This document shows positions 54,745 through 64,000 of a stretch of DNA of 64,000 nt, in pieces (the first letter of the stretch is position 1; every line of letters starts with the position of its first letter). The notes below the pieces were generated by a model, which searched no databases, had not been told where the DNA came from, and worked only from the letters and a program-made list of their open reading frames with translations. The position numbers were made by a program, and so were the translations under genes. The stretch covers positions 1 through 64,000 of the forward strand of contig NZ_BEWG01000006.1 of the NCBI RefSeq assembly GCF_002723835.1, given 5' to 3'. Source of the DNA: Mycobacterium sp. shizuoka-1 (GTDB taxonomy: Bacteria > Actinomycetota > Actinomycetes > Mycobacteriales > Mycobacteriaceae).

Positions 54745-55721
54745 TTGATCGCGATCGGGTTGACCGGCGAGCCGACCGCACCGGTGACCGACAGCGGCGG
54801 CGCGACGAGCTGAAATTCATAGCGGCCGTCGGCCGCGCAATCCGCGGCCAACTCGGTGAGGTTCCAGTACTCGCCCAACATCAGGCCCATGTCACGCAGG
54901 CACAGCATGTGCATCGGCAGGATCGCGCCGTCCACCGCCGACACCGGGTTCTCCACCATCAAGTTGTCGGCCGCGACCGCGGCGACCTGGTGGTCGGCCA
55001 GCCACGACGCGCAGGTCCAGTCCAGTCCCGCGCCGGGCTCGGAACCGTCCCGGGTATCCAGAAAGCGCGCCCACCAGCCGGTTCGGACCAGCACGATATC
55101 GCCAGGCTCGATGCTCACGCCCTGCGTCCTGGCCGCCTCGTCGAGTTCGGCCGGAGTGATCGGCTCGCCGAGTTCGCAGAACGTCGGCACGCCCCGCAAC
55201 TTCACAATGTCCAGCAGCACACCGCGCGACGTGATGCCCTTGAGGACAACCTTGTCGATGCCGAGGTGGTAGGCGCCCAGGCTGGTCACCGAATCTGCCG
55301 GAAAGCCGTTGTACAGCTTGTCTTCGTAGTAGACGTGCGACAGCGCGTCCCATTGCGTGGCTGCCTGCAGCGGCATGATGATCATGTCGTCGTTGAAGCG
55401 CATCGGACCGGCCGTGCTGTAGCCGCTCAATTGCTTCGCCGCCGGGTTCTTCAGCCACGTGGGCCCGTATTTCATCAGCGTGTGCGCATCACCGCCGTCG
55501 ATCGTCATCACATGGGTGGGGTTCTGCCGATACTGGAAAGCCCCCTGCGGGCCCGACGACCCGAAGTCGACGCCGAGCGGAAACACCGTGCCGTGCTGAA
55601 CCGTCGCGGCTGCCTGGGCGACCTTCTCGGGAGTGATGAAGTTCAGCGTGCCGAGCTCGTCGTCGTCGCCCCACCGGCCCCAGTTACGGACGTCGTCGGC
55701 AACCCGGCGGAAATCGCTCAT
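54741..55721 (-). CDS. cyclase-family (kynurenine formamidase-like) hydrolase
   Basis: A 326-residue protein of the putative cyclase/kynurenine formamidase family. Family features are WGRWGDDDELGTLNFITPE at the start, LQAATQWDALSHVYYEDKLYNG (in parts) with the metal-site aspartate and histidine, GDIVLVRTGW, and AADNLMVENPV. Characterised relatives are metal-dependent amidases and lactonases. The start could be this ATG or the GTG at 55730, which lies at better spacing (about 7 bases) from AAGGGA. Between SDR and hydrolase genes in the same operon. Confidence 0.8.
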   Translation of the reverse strand: MSDFRRVADDVRNWGRWGDDDELGTLNFITPEKVAQAAATVQHGTVFPLGVDFGSSGPQGAFQYRQNPTHVMTIDGGDAHTLMKYGPTWLKNPAAKQLSGYSTAGPMRFNDDMIIMPLQAATQWDALSHVYYEDKLYNGFPADSVTSLGAYHLGIDKVVLKGITSRGVLLDIVKLRGVPTFCELGEPITPAELDEAARTQGVSIEPGDIVLVRTGWWARFLDTRDGSEPGAGLDWTCASWLADHQVAAVAADNLMVENPVSAVDGAILPMHMLCLRDMGLMLGEYWNLTELAADCAADGRYEFQLVAPPLSVTGAVGSPVNPIAIK

Positions 55722-55734
55722 ACTGTCCACGCGG

Positions 55735-56556
55735 TCATCCCTTCTCGTAATCGGCGGCTTGCCGTGCCGCGATGGTGCCGCCATCGGCCCAGACGACCTG
55801 TCCGGTGATGTATCCGGCGGCCCGGCTGCCCAGGAACACCAGCACTGCGGCCTGCTCGGCCGGGTTCGACACTCGTCCCAGCGGTTTGGGGATGTCGTCG
55901 AGTCGGCCCTGGCCGTAGGCCGACCGCAACTGGTCGAGGATCGGGGTCTCGGTCACGCCCGGTCCGGTGCAGTTGATTCGAATACCTCTGGCGCCCAACG
56001 GGACAGCGCTGGTCACCGTGTAACCGATGATCGCCTCCTTGGACAGCCGGTAGCCGCCGTCGGCCAGTGCTTCGGGATGGTCGTGACACCATACGATGCC
56101 GTCGGCCATCGACCCGGTCGCCAGCAGACCGGCCGCCTGCGGCAGATTGTCACGGTAGTTCGCCGCAGCCAGCGAGGACACACAAACGACCGAGGAGCCC
56201 GAAACGAGCTTGGGCAACATCGCCTCGGTGAACTGCCGGGTGCCCAGGAAGTTGATCGTGACGACCAAGAGCGGATTGCCGATCCCCGACGACACCCCGG
56301 CCACGTTGAACAGCCCGTCGAGGGGACCGTCGAGCGTGGTCGCGGCGCGGTCGACGGAACCCGCATCGGCCAGGTCGATCTCGACGAACACGCTCAACTG
56401 CGCCGCGCCGGACGCCGGGGGTCGCACGTCAAGGCCGACCACCTCGGCGCCCAGATCGGAGAGCTGGCCGCACAGGTGCGCGCCGATGCCCGACGCGCAG
56501 CCGGTGACCACCACCCGGCGGCCGTCATAGCGCAGCAGATCGTCGATGTGGGCCAC
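55735..56556 (-). CDS. short-chain dehydrogenase/reductase
   Basis: A 273-residue SDR, starting at GTG. It has the Rossmann motif TGCASGIG, NVAGVSS in place of the usual NNAG, catalytic serine in CVSSLAAANY, and YRLSK. A 20-residue insertion before the YxxxK motif (ATGSMADGIVWCHDHPEAL) is longer than in ordinary SDRs and resembles 3-alpha-hydroxysteroid dehydrogenase/carbonyl reductases. It probably acts on a cyclic alcohol or ketone. It lies 2 bases after the monooxygenase gene. Confidence 0.84.
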   Translation of the reverse strand: MAHIDDLLRYDGRRVVVTGCASGIGAHLCGQLSDLGAEVVGLDVRPPASGAAQLSVFVEIDLADAGSVDRAATTLDGPLDGLFNVAGVSSGIGNPLLVVTINFLGTRQFTEAMLPKLVSGSSVVCVSSLAAANYRDNLPQAAGLLATGSMADGIVWCHDHPEALADGGYRLSKEAIIGYTVTSAVPLGARGIRINCTGPGVTETPILDQLRSAYGQGRLDDIPKPLGRVSNPAEQAAVLVFLGSRAAGYITGQVVWADGGTIAARQAADYEKG

Positions 56557-56558
56557 GT

Positions 56559-57866
56559 CTACTTGGCGGCTTCCCGCTTCTCCTTCTCCAACTGCGCGGC
56601 CTTGACCCGGCCCTCGTTGATCTCGGCCATCGCCTCGGGAATCTCACCGGCGGTGAACTTGTCGCGGCCGGTCGGCAATCCGCCGAAGGCGTAGGTCTCG
56701 TCGAACATCGCTGCCTCCGAGGGCCGTCGGCGCGCCTCGACCTTCTCGATCACCGGCTCCAGGCGCTTGGCCTTGTCCGCGACGGCCTTGGCATCCCGCT
56801 CGATGAATTCGGGCAGGATCTCCTTGCCCATGATCTCGATGGACTCCATCGTGCCTTCGTGGCTGCGCGGGTTGAGCAGCAGGATGATCTCGTCGACACC
56901 GCTGGCCTCGTAGCCGCGCAGAAACTCGCGCACGGTCCCGGGCGAGCCGATGGCCCCGCGGCCCGGGCCGTAGGCCAGCGTCGGATCCTCCTTGACGGCC
57001 TCCTGGTAGCGTTCCCAGACCTTGGTCCGACCGGGGGTGTGCATACCGGTCAGGTAGTAGTGCATGATGCCGAACGAGAAGAAGCCGCCGCCGATGCCGA
57101 TCCGCGCCAGGGCCTCCTCGTCGGTCTTGGCCACCATCATCGACAGGTCGCCGCCGATGGCCAGGATGTTCGGGTTGATCGCGGGAGTGATCGGCGCGCC
57201 TTGCTCCGCGAAGTCGCGGTAGTAGCCGTCGACCCGCTCCTTGAGCGCCTCCGGGCCGGTATAGGCGAAGCTCAGCGCCCCGATGGCTTTCTGCGCGGCC
57301 ATCTCGACCGACGAGGGGCGGGTGCAGGCCACCCACACCGGCGGGTGCGGCTTCTGCAGCGGTTTGGGAACCACGTTGCGGGGCGGCATTTCGACATGCT
57401 CGCCCTTGAACCCGCTGAACGGCTCTTCGGTCATACAGCGGATCGACACCTCGAGTGCCTCTTCCCACTGGGCACGTTTGTCCGCGGGGTCGACGTTGAA
57501 GCCGCCGAGCTCGGCCACCGACGAACCCTCACCGGTGCCGTATTCCACCCTGCCGTTGGACAGGTGGTCGAGGGTGGCGACGCGTTCGGCGATGCGGGCC
57601 GGCGGGTTGATGGCGGGCAGCAGGTGCATCACGCCGAAGCCGAGCCGGATGTCCTTCGTGCGCTGGCTGGCCGCGGCCAGAAACATCTCCGGCGCGGTGG
57701 AGTGGCAGTACTCCTCGAGAAAGTGATGCTCGGTGAGCCACACGGTGGAGAAGCCGGCTTTGTCCGCCAGTTCCACCTCGTCGAGGCCGTGCTGGAAGAG
57801 CTGGTGCTCGTCGTCCTCCGACCACGGCCGCGGCAGCGGAAATTCGTAGAACAGCGAGATTTTCAT
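56559..57866 (-). CDS. luciferase-like (LLM) flavin-dependent monooxygenase
   Basis: A 435-residue TIM-barrel FMN/F420 enzyme of the bacterial luciferase superfamily. Features: the LFYEFPLPRPWSEDDEHQLF start, FSTVWLTEHHFLEEY, LGFGVMHLLPAINPP, LDHLSNGRVEYGTGEGSS and the CTRPSSVEMAAQKAIG segment. It is about 60-80 residues longer than simple LLM proteins, with a charged C-terminal extension (VIEKVEARRRPS). It could be a Baeyer-Villiger or hydroxylating step. No flavin reductase is in the window. Its ATG overlaps the flavoprotein stop in ATGA. Confidence 0.85.
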   Translation of the reverse strand: MKISLFYEFPLPRPWSEDDEHQLFQHGLDEVELADKAGFSTVWLTEHHFLEEYCHSTAPEMFLAAASQRTKDIRLGFGVMHLLPAINPPARIAERVATLDHLSNGRVEYGTGEGSSVAELGGFNVDPADKRAQWEEALEVSIRCMTEEPFSGFKGEHVEMPPRNVVPKPLQKPHPPVWVACTRPSSVEMAAQKAIGALSFAYTGPEALKERVDGYYRDFAEQGAPITPAINPNILAIGGDLSMMVAKTDEEALARIGIGGGFFSFGIMHYYLTGMHTPGRTKVWERYQEAVKEDPTLAYGPGRGAIGSPGTVREFLRGYEASGVDEIILLLNPRSHEGTMESIEIMGKEILPEFIERDAKAVADKAKRLEPVIEKVEARRRPSEAAMFDETYAFGGLPTGRDKFTAGEIPEAMAEINEGRVKAAQLEKEKREAAK

Positions 57867-59581
57867 GCGGTTACCTCTCGATCGGAATTGTGGGAGATGT
57901 GTTCTGCGGCGACGTATCCGAACGTCATCGCGGGTCCGATGGTGGCGCCGGCACCGGCGTAGCTGCGGCCCATCACCGCGGCCGAGGCGTTCCCGGTGGC
58001 GTAGAGCCCGTCGATGACGCTGCCGTCCTCCCGCAGCACCCGGGCGTGCTCGTCGGTGAGCAACCCGCCGGAGGTGCCCAGATCGCCGAGGATGATCTGG
58101 AAGGCCAGATACGGGGCCTTGCCCAGTGGTGCCAGATTGGGGTTGGGCAGTGTCGGGTCGCCGTAGTAGTTGTCGTACGCGCTGTCGCCACGGTTGAAGT
58201 CGTCGTCGTGGCCCTTGCGGGCGAGTTCGTTGAACCGCGCCGCCGTGCGCTGCAACTCGTCCGCCGGAACACCGATCTTGGCCGCCAACTCGGTGAAGCT
58301 GTCGGCGGCCTTGACGATCCCGGAGTCCAGCCAGGCTTTCGGCAGCGCGCGCCCGGTGGGCACCGGAGCGAACGGGACTCTCGGGATGGGCAGGTGCCCG
58401 CCGACGACGTAACGGTGGAACGAAGCGATGTCGGTGACCAGCCAACACGGAATGTGCGTAACGCCGGAGCGCTGGCCCTCGATCATGGCGTGCGCGAAAT
58501 CCATATACGGCGCGGCTTCGTTGATGAAGCGCCTGCCCGCGCCGTTGACCACGAACTGGGCCGGCATCATCCGCTCGTTGAGCATGAACTGCAGCCGCCC
58601 GTCCGGCCAGCACATGGCCGGAAACCACCACGCCTCGTCGAGCAGATCGGTGGCGGCACCCACCTTCTGCCCCGCCCGGATGCCGTCGCCGGTGGCCGCG
58701 GGGTTGCCGAAGCTCCAGTCTTTCTCCAGCTCTGGAAGGTGCTCGCGGCGCCAGGCCATATCGTGATCGAACCCACCGGAGGCGACGATCACCCCGCGGC
58801 GGGCGGCGACCCGCATCGGCTCGCCGTCGCGTTCGACGACGGCGCCGACGACCCGCCCATCCACGTCGGTGATCAGTTCGGTCATCGGCGCCGACAGCCA
58901 CAGCGGGATGTCTTTCTCCTTGAGCGCCAGCCGCATCCGCGCCATCAATGATTGCCCGATCGCGGCCATCCGGTCGCCGAACACCCGGGCCCGGAACATC
59001 CGCCAGATCAGCTTGAGCAACACGGCTTTGCCCCGCCAGTTCTGCCGAACCTGGTAGAACAAACGAAGGTCCTTGGGGGCGAACCAGATCCCCTTCGGAG
59101 CCAACGCAAGCGGCGCGAGCAGGTTCTGCTCCTCCTCGCCGAGCTTGCGCAGGTCGATCTCGGGCACGTTGCTGGTGCTGCCACGTTCAGAGCCGCCGGG
59201 CAGCTCCGGGTAGTAGTCGGCATAGCCTGGCTTCCAGACGAATTCGAACCAGCTGCTGGACTTCTCGAGAAAGTCCATCATCTCCGGTGCGGTGTCGACG
59301 TAGACGCGCAGACGCTCGTCGCTGACCAGGCCGCCGGTGATGGTCTTGAGGTAGGTGAACACGCCGTCCGGATCGGGCGTGTACCCGGCTCTACGTTGTG
59401 ACGGTGCACCGGGAACCCAGATACCCCCGCCGGAAAGAGCCGACGATCCGCCGAATTTGGCCGACTTCTCCACGACCAGGGTGTCCAAACCCAAGGCATG
59501 GGCGCGTAGAGCGGCCGTCATCCCGCCCGCTCCGGAACCGATGACGAGGACATCGACGCAGTGATCGAACTGGTCGCTCAT
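57863..59581 (-). CDS. FAD-dependent dehydrogenase, KstD-like
   Basis: A 572-residue flavoprotein of the 3-ketosteroid dehydrogenase / fumarate reductase family. FAD motif [17 protein letters not shown] (about 10-26), [14 protein letters not shown], and the C-terminal [21 protein letters not shown]. It resembles KstD proteins in length (about 560) and in the [16 protein letters not shown] segment. The predicted reaction is 1,2-desaturation of a cyclic ketone or an enone. A plant-steroid or terpenoid ring is a possible substrate. It overlaps mhpB in ATGA at its start and the monooxygenase at its end. Confidence 0.86.
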   Translation of the reverse strand: MSDQFDHCVDVLVIGSGAGGMTAALRAHALGLDTLVVEKSAKFGGSSALSGGGIWVPGAPSQRRAGYTPDPDGVFTYLKTITGGLVSDERLRVYVDTAPEMMDFLEKSSSWFEFVWKPGYADYYPELPGGSERGSTSNVPEIDLRKLGEEEQNLLAPLALAPKGIWFAPKDLRLFYQVRQNWRGKAVLLKLIWRMFRARVFGDRMAAIGQSLMARMRLALKEKDIPLWLSAPMTELITDVDGRVVGAVVERDGEPMRVAARRGVIVASGGFDHDMAWRREHLPELEKDWSFGNPAATGDGIRAGQKVGAATDLLDEAWWFPAMCWPDGRLQFMLNERMMPAQFVVNGAGRRFINEAAPYMDFAHAMIEGQRSGVTHIPCWLVTDIASFHRYVVGGHLPIPRVPFAPVPTGRALPKAWLDSGIVKAADSFTELAAKIGVPADELQRTAARFNELARKGHDDDFNRGDSAYDNYYGDPTLPNPNLAPLGKAPYLAFQIILGDLGTSGGLLTDEHARVLREDGSVIDGLYATGNASAAVMGRSYAGAGATIGPAMTFGYVAAEHISHNSDREVTA

Positions 59582-60516
59582 GCCCTGACCGCCGTCCGGA
59601 TCGCGAAGCCCGCGATCAGCTCGGGAGCGGCGCGGTAGTAGCGCTGCTGTGTCTGGTAGTCACCCTGGGCCGCCAGTGTTGCGAATGCTGCCACCCAGGT
59701 ACGGATCTCGTGTGCCGAGTTGCCGGCCTCACGAGCGATCCAGTCATTGGTCCAGGCATCGACCTCGGCCAATCGGTTGGTGTCGATCAGGTCCAGCAGG
59801 GCCCGGTCCCAGTCCGGGTTCAGCGGCTGCAGCGTGCTGTGGCCGTGCGCGAAGTCGTGGGCCGCGGCGATCACGGCCTGCTGCCGCGCCGCCCGTCCCT
59901 CCGCCGTCATCGGCGCCCCGCCGACAATGCGCTCCAGCGCGGCCGGCGGTGCCGTCGCCAACGTCGGAACCGGTGGATCATGCGACAGGCCACCGGATCC
60001 GAGGACCAGCACACGCTTGTCCAGCCTGCCCAGGTAGTCGCCGATCGCAGTGCCTAGGGCCCGGGTGCGCTTGAGCGGCGCCAGCGGCGTGGCCACCGAG
60101 TTGATGAACACCGGGATCACCGGTCGGGACGTGACATCCCCGAAGAGCACCTCGAGCGGTTGAACGGTGCCGTGGTCGACGTCCATCGCCGCCGAGAGCG
60201 CCACGTCGACACCGGCGTCCCATGCCGCGGCGGCCATCTCGTTGGCGAGATCAGCCGGCACGCTGAGCGGCCCGGCGTAGGTGTCGTAGTCGCCGACGCC
60301 GGAAGCCGCGGTGCCGATACAGAACGGCGGCATCAACCGGTAGAAGAATCCGTTGTAATGGTCCGGCGAGAAGACGACCACGAGTTCGGGATCGAAGTCC
60401 GTGACGAACGTCCGGACATCGGCGAGTTGGCCGTTGATGTCATCAAGCAGTTCCACCGACGGGCCGGGCAGGTTCAGCAGCGGACTGTGCGACATGCAGC
60501 AGAGGGCCAGTGGCAT
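59578..60516 (-). CDS. mhpB: 2,3-dihydroxyphenylpropionate 1,2-dioxygenase (MhpB-like)
   Basis: A 312-residue class III extradiol dioxygenase. It cleaves a catechol ring beside the hydroxyl pair using Fe(II) and O2. The catalytic acid/base histidines H115 (MDVDHGTV) and H179 (GGLSHDPP) fall at the E. coli MhpB positions, and the N-terminal [12 protein letters not shown] and [20 protein letters not shown] are diagnostic; E. coli MhpB has 314 residues. Its start overlaps the end of mhpA by 74 bases. The product should be a hydroxy-muconic-type acid handled by MhpC. Confidence 0.92.
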   Translation of the reverse strand: MPLALCCMSHSPLLNLPGPSVELLDDINGQLADVRTFVTDFDPELVVVFSPDHYNGFFYRLMPPFCIGTAASGVGDYDTYAGPLSVPADLANEMAAAAWDAGVDVALSAAMDVDHGTVQPLEVLFGDVTSRPVIPVFINSVATPLAPLKRTRALGTAIGDYLGRLDKRVLVLGSGGLSHDPPVPTLATAPPAALERIVGGAPMTAEGRAARQQAVIAAAHDFAHGHSTLQPLNPDWDRALLDLIDTNRLAEVDAWTNDWIAREAGNSAHEIRTWVAAFATLAAQGDYQTQQRYYRAAPELIAGFAIRTAVRA

Positions 60517-62125
60517 CGGTGCCTCCCGGGATGAGAGTGAGCTTGTCGAGCAGCGCGGCGCTCAGCTCTGGTGTGCGTTGAGCAATGCAGGCGCCGGCGA
60601 TGCAGCGATCTGGGCGCAGGAACATCACGGACTCTTCGTGGACGTCGAACCAGGCTTTCAGCGCCCCGGTCCGGTCGCCGACCACGATGACATCGGGGTC
60701 GTCGTGTCCGGTCCATTGCAGCTGGGTGATCGGGCGAAGCGCCACGAAGACCGCTCCGAGCGCCTTCCAATCGGCAAAAGCTCTCTCCCCCAGCAGTTGC
60801 CGGGGATTGTTGCTCCAGCACACGAACGCGAACCATGGGCCGATCACATCGTCGAGTAGCACGTTCCGCCTGTCACGGGTGTCCACCCGCGGCTGGATGA
60901 ACAGTGTGCCGACCGCGGACGACGGTGACTGCGGCTCGTTGTGCACCACCGCGCCCTGTTCGTAGCGCGGCATTGGCTTGAAACGCATCTCGAGTACGTA
61001 GCGCTTCAGCGTGGGCACCAGGGAGGCCGCCCGGATCACGACATCACGTGCGGTCGCGACCTGACGATTGGTCGGCGAGATGACTTTGCCGACGGTGGTC
61101 GACAGGTCGATCATGGCGCGGGCGTGCTTGCGGCGCTCGACGTCGTAGGTGTCCAACAACGCGTCGCGGGCTTGCCCGTTGACCACTGCGGCCAGTTTCC
61201 AGCCGAGGTTGGCCGCATCGCGGATGCCGCTGTTGTAACCCTGCCCCTGCCAGACCGGCATCAGGTGGGCGGCATCCCCCGCGATCAGAATGCGGCCCTT
61301 GCGAAACGAACTCGCGATTCGGGAGTGGTGGGTGTACAGCCGGCGCCGGATGATGTCGACCTTCTCCGGATAGGGCACCAGCCGGGACAGCATCCGCGAC
61401 ACGAACGCCGGATCCTGCGCCAGTTCGTCGGATTCGTGGGCGTGGATCAGGAACTCGAATCGGCGGATGCCGTGGGCGATGGAGATCGAGACGTAGGGCC
61501 GTGCAGGATCGGCGCCGACCTCGCTGTTGGGGTGGCCCAGCGGGTCGTTGGCGATATCCACCACCAGCCATCGGGTCGATGACGTCGTGCCGTCGAACGA
61601 CACCCCCATCATCCGCCTGGTGGCGCTGCGCCCGCCGTCGCAACCGACGACGTAGCGGGCGTTGACCTCTCGCGTCGCGGAGCCGGGCGGTGACAACTCC
61701 ACGGTGACGCCGTCAGCGCTTTCGGCGATCGACGTCATCGGGTGACCCCAGGCGACTTCGACGTGGTCGAATCGACCCAGGCCCTTGTAGAGCTCGGCGT
61801 CGACCAACGGCTGCACGAAGCCGTTGCGCTTGGGCCAGCCGAAACGCGCATCGGGCGGCGCCATCTCGGCCAGCAGCCGGCGTTTGCCGTCGTAGAACCG
61901 CAGGATCTGGTTGGGCACGGTATGCGGCAGGACGGCATCGACCAGCCCGATGGACTGGAAGGTGCGCAGGCTTTCGTCGTCGAGGCCCACCCCGCGCGGG
62001 TAGTCGATCAGCGCGTCGCGCTCGTCGACCACGAGCGTGCGGACCCCTTGTACGCCGAGGGCGTTGGCCAGGGTGAGGCCGACGGGGCCGGCCCCCACCA
62101 CGACGACGTCGACAGTCATGGTCAT
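60443..62125 (-). CDS. mhpA: 3-(3-hydroxyphenyl)propionate hydroxylase (MhpA-like)
   Basis: A 560-residue FAD aromatic hydroxylase that uses NADH and O2 to add the second ortho hydroxyl. FAD motif [15 protein letters not shown] (about 7-21), the DG motif [13 protein letters not shown], and the second FAD motif [22 protein letters not shown] (given in parts). The length suits E. coli MhpA (554). The ATG at 62125 overlaps the mhpC stop in ATGA. The last 24 codons overlap mhpB. Substrate may be a phenylpropanoate or a similar phenol such as a cinnamic acid. Confidence 0.9.
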   Translation of the reverse strand: MTMTVDVVVVGAGPVGLTLANALGVQGVRTLVVDERDALIDYPRGVGLDDESLRTFQSIGLVDAVLPHTVPNQILRFYDGKRRLLAEMAPPDARFGWPKRNGFVQPLVDAELYKGLGRFDHVEVAWGHPMTSIAESADGVTVELSPPGSATREVNARYVVGCDGGRSATRRMMGVSFDGTTSSTRWLVVDIANDPLGHPNSEVGADPARPYVSISIAHGIRRFEFLIHAHESDELAQDPAFVSRMLSRLVPYPEKVDIIRRRLYTHHSRIASSFRKGRILIAGDAAHLMPVWQGQGYNSGIRDAANLGWKLAAVVNGQARDALLDTYDVERRKHARAMIDLSTTVGKVISPTNRQVATARDVVIRAASLVPTLKRYVLEMRFKPMPRYEQGAVVHNEPQSPSSAVGTLFIQPRVDTRDRRNVLLDDVIGPWFAFVCWSNNPRQLLGERAFADWKALGAVFVALRPITQLQWTGHDDPDVIVVGDRTGALKAWFDVHEESVMFLRPDRCIAGACIAQRTPELSAALLDKLTLIPGGTDATGPLLHVAQSAAEPARPVGGTA

Positions 62126-62985
62126 CGTCCCAGCAGGAAGTCGATGTGCAGGCGGTCGAATGCCTTGGCGTCCTCGTACTGCGGCCAGTGCCCGCAGCCC
62201 TCCATGACCTCGAATCGAGCGCCCGGGATCATCCCGGAGATCCGGCGACCCTCGCTGACATCGGCGGTCGGGTCGTCGCTCGTCCACAGCACCAGCGTCG
62301 GCGCCGTGATCGCCCCGTAGTCGCTGGGGCTCATCAGGTTCCGCGCCCGGATCTCGGGATCCTGCAACGCCATGATGTCGCGCATCGCGCCGACGAAGCC
62401 CGGCTGCCGGTACACCCGCTGCCTGCTGGCCACAATGTCGTCGTAGCCCTTGGACTTGTCGGCCATCAGCCAGGTGATCCTGGCCTGGACGGTCTCCCAG
62501 CTCGGGTTCTCTGCGGCGGCCATCGACAGCGTGATGATTCGCTTCATGACCTCCGGGTCGGCCTGCGAGCCACCGGCGGTGTTGAGCACCAGCCGTTCGA
62601 TCCGGTCGGGGTGATCGACGGCGAAGCGCGACGCCACCCATCCGCCGAGTGACTCACCGGAGATGTGCGCATGCGACACCCCGATCGCATCGAGGAAAGC
62701 CGTGAGGTGCCCGACGTAGTGCGGGATCTCCAACGGGTGCCCGGGCTTGTCGGTGTAGCCGTGCCCGAGCATGTCGATCGCCCAGGTGGAGAAGTGTTCA
62801 GCGTGCGACTCGAGATTGCGGACGTACGCCTCGGCATGCCCGCCGGATCCATGCAACAGCACCAGGGTGGGGCTGTCGCGGTGGCCGGCGTGCAGATAGC
62901 GGGTGCGCACTCCCCCGGCGTCCAGATAACCCTGCGAGAACGCCACGCCCTGCAGATCGCTCCAGACGCTTTCGAACTCCGGCAC
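62122..62985 (-). CDS. mhpC: 2-hydroxy-6-oxo-dienedioate hydrolase (MhpC-like)
   Basis: A 287-residue alpha/beta hydrolase which breaks the C-C bond of the meta-cleavage product. Oxyanion-hole [12 protein letters not shown], nucleophile S112 in ISGESLGGW, the aspartate in TSDDPTADV (237/238) and H266 in [11 protein letters not shown] complete the triad; E. coli MhpC uses S110, D235 and H263. The start at 62985 is GTG; codons upstream stay open (VIITEDWGHG) to a TAA but offer no ATG, GTG or TTG. First gene of the operon, divergent from iclR across 170 bases. Confidence 0.88.
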   Translation of the reverse strand: MPEFESVWSDLQGVAFSQGYLDAGGVRTRYLHAGHRDSPTLVLLHGSGGHAEAYVRNLESHAEHFSTWAIDMLGHGYTDKPGHPLEIPHYVGHLTAFLDAIGVSHAHISGESLGGWVASRFAVDHPDRIERLVLNTAGGSQADPEVMKRIITLSMAAAENPSWETVQARITWLMADKSKGYDDIVASRQRVYRQPGFVGAMRDIMALQDPEIRARNLMSPSDYGAITAPTLVLWTSDDPTADVSEGRRISGMIPGARFEVMEGCGHWPQYEDAKAFDRLHIDFLLGR

Positions 62986-63038
62986 CCCGTGGCCCCAATC
63001 CTCGGTGATAATGACATTCTCGTTTTTTGTAAGCGGTA

Positions 63039-63054
63039 TGTGTAATTATTGAAC
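63039..63054. promoter_or_regulatory. IclR operator candidate, copy 1
   Basis: TGTGTAATTATTGAAC shares the pattern TGTGYAATTATYGAAC with the site at 63944 (reversed). It lies in the divergent gap between mhpC and iclR, 54 bases from the mhpC start. A short inverted CTAT/ATAG pair surrounds the adjacent GGTGTGCG. Confidence 0.6.
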
Positions 63055-63155
63055 TATGGTGTGCGATAGTTTAAGAGCATCACTCTCGGGTGCGGTCTGT
63101 CAAGGCGCTTCGGGGTGGTTCGCACCCGCTTTCGCATAGCCACCACGGGGACGAC

Positions 63156-63857
63156 ATGACACAGACACCCACCGAGAGCCCGGTCACCGCGGCGCCGGGG
63201 TCGCAGACTCTGGCCCGCGGCCTGCATGCATTGCAGCTGGTGGCGGCTACCAAGGATGGGTTGACCATCCAGCAGGTCGCCGATCAGATCGGGGTTCACC
63301 GAACCATCGCCTACCGGTTGCTCAGCACCTTGGCCTCCTACCGGTTGATCGCCAAGGCCGAGGACGGACGGTTTCGGGCCGCGGCGGGACTTGCGGCACT
63401 GGGCGCCTCGTTCGACAACAACATCCGGGAGTTGAGCCTGCCGACGCTGCGCGGACTCGCCGACAAACTCGGCACCACGGTGTCGCTGCTGGTCGCCGAG
63501 GGCGCCGAACAGGTCGCGATCGCGGTCATCGTGCCGACGCGGGTGTCCTATCAACTGTCGTTCCACGAGGGCAGCCGCTATCCGCTGGACCGGGGCGCGG
63601 CCGGCATCGCACTTCTGGCCAGCATGGCGCCGCAGCCCGGTGAACGGCCGTTGGTCACCCGGGCGCGCGAACAGGGTTGGATCATCACCTATGCCGAGGT
63701 CGAGCCAAACACCTACGGCCTGGCAGTCCCGGTACACCGGCCGCCGGGGTCCCCACACACCTGCATCAACCTGATCTCACACCGCGAAGACATCGTGCTC
63801 CACGGCCGGGAAGCGGCTATCGCGGCGGCCCAACGTCTTTCGGTCGTCCTGAGTTAA
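63156..63857 (+). CDS. IclR-family transcriptional regulator
   Basis: A 233-residue regulator. The N-terminal winged helix (about 20-80) has ARGLHALQLVAATKDGLTIQQVADQIGVHRTIAYRLLSTLASYRLI (in parts). The C-terminal IclR effector domain has LSLPTLRGLADKLGTTVSLLVAEG and YPLDRGAAGIALLA. The domain is shorter than usual (about 150 residues against 170), with the last helices reduced. The ATG at 63156 is preferred over a longer frame starting at 63090 because the extension has no homology-like sequence. It should control the mhp operon and the next one. Confidence 0.88.
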   Translation: MTQTPTESPVTAAPGSQTLARGLHALQLVAATKDGLTIQQVADQIGVHRTIAYRLLSTLASYRLIAKAEDGRFRAAAGLAALGASFDNNIRELSLPTLRGLADKLGTTVSLLVAEGAEQVAIAVIVPTRVSYQLSFHEGSRYPLDRGAAGIALLASMAPQPGERPLVTRAREQGWIITYAEVEPNTYGLAVPVHRPPGSPHTCINLISHREDIVLHGREAAIAAAQRLSVVLS

Positions 63858-63943
63858 GCACCCCGCTGAACTGGGCAAATACCCGGCCGACCGCTTGACA
63901 CTGTGCGATCGACGTCGTTAGCGTGACAACAACGAACATGTGC

Positions 63944-63959
63944 GTTCGATAATTGCACA
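63944..63959. promoter_or_regulatory. IclR operator candidate, copy 2, before a gene outside the window
   Basis: On the minus strand this reads TGTGCAATTATCGAAC; with TGTGC at 63939 it forms TGTGC-N10-GCACA. It precedes a strong ribosome site (AGGAGTGAGGAG, 63981-63992) followed by CGTCGAT at the very end, so another operon starts at or just after base 64000. Confidence 0.55.
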
Positions 63960-64000
63960 CCAATATCAGTGTGCGGCAACAGGAGTGAGGAGCCGTCGAT

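Overview
The window is high-GC DNA from an actinobacterium, very probably a Mycobacterium and more likely an environmental, fast-growing type than the tuberculosis complex. Pointers are a DevR/DosR dormancy island, a wax-ester/diacylglycerol acyltransferase, orphan Mce-associated membrane proteins, a mycofactocin-type SDR, and dense catabolic operons joined by 1-4 base stop/start overlaps. No rRNA, tRNA, CRISPR array, insertion sequence or phage gene was recognised. No gap between genes exceeds about 260 bases.

Region 1 (1-25.9 kb): after the end of an MFS transporter, a ChaB-like protein and an acyl-CoA dehydrogenase comes a compact dormancy block. It holds a WS/DGAT, an MgtA-type P-type ATPase, PEP synthase, a kinase/ATPase like Rv2004c, two Acg-type nitroreductases, a DUF1876 protein, a phosphoribosyltransferase/erythromycin-esterase fusion (Rv2030c type), a PfkB kinase, two tandem-domain universal stress proteins, DevR, a DevS/DosT haem kinase and a 1335-residue HAD/OtsB/GH65 protein (Rv2006 type). 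At least seven palindromes resembling the DevR box sit 35-70 bases upstream of these genes. The right end is decaying: one SRPBCC gene has a single-base frameshift and the next is a truncated flavodoxin.

Region 2 (25.9-44.3 kb, all minus strand): three probable operons. The first (31.2 to 25.9 kb) encodes two Mce-associated membrane proteins, an acyl-CoA ligase, two unrecognised proteins, a Bfd-like ferredoxin, an NTF2-like protein and an SDR. The second (34.1 to 31.5 kb) encodes an amidohydrolase and an acyl-CoA ligase. These two share a palindromic operator. The third (44.3 to 34.2 kb) encodes an SDR, TetR regulator, ferredoxin, P450, amidohydrolase, two M24-fold proteins (one with lost metal ligands), a crotonase and a double-length class III CoA-transferase. 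Together they look like CoA-dependent breakdown of an unknown, probably cyclic or amide-containing, compound.

Region 3 (44.4-50.5 kb): a LysR regulator without a normal start codon, an APC permease, a transaminase of the (R)-selective amine transaminase type and an alanine racemase, then a convergent FGGY sugar kinase. The racemase can make D-alanine, the usual amino donor of (R)-amine transaminases, so this reads as an amine-use operon.

Region 4 (50.7-64 kb): a plus-strand P450, mycofactocin-type SDR and APH-like kinase face a minus-strand operon of eight genes. That operon holds complete MhpA, MhpB and MhpC homologues (hydroxylation, meta-cleavage and hydrolysis of a phenylpropanoid-like ring) together with a KstD-like flavoprotein, a luciferase-like monooxygenase, an SDR, a cyclase-family hydrolase and a second alpha/beta hydrolase. 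A divergent IclR regulator and two copies of a matching inverted motif control it and, probably, a further operon starting at the right edge of the window.
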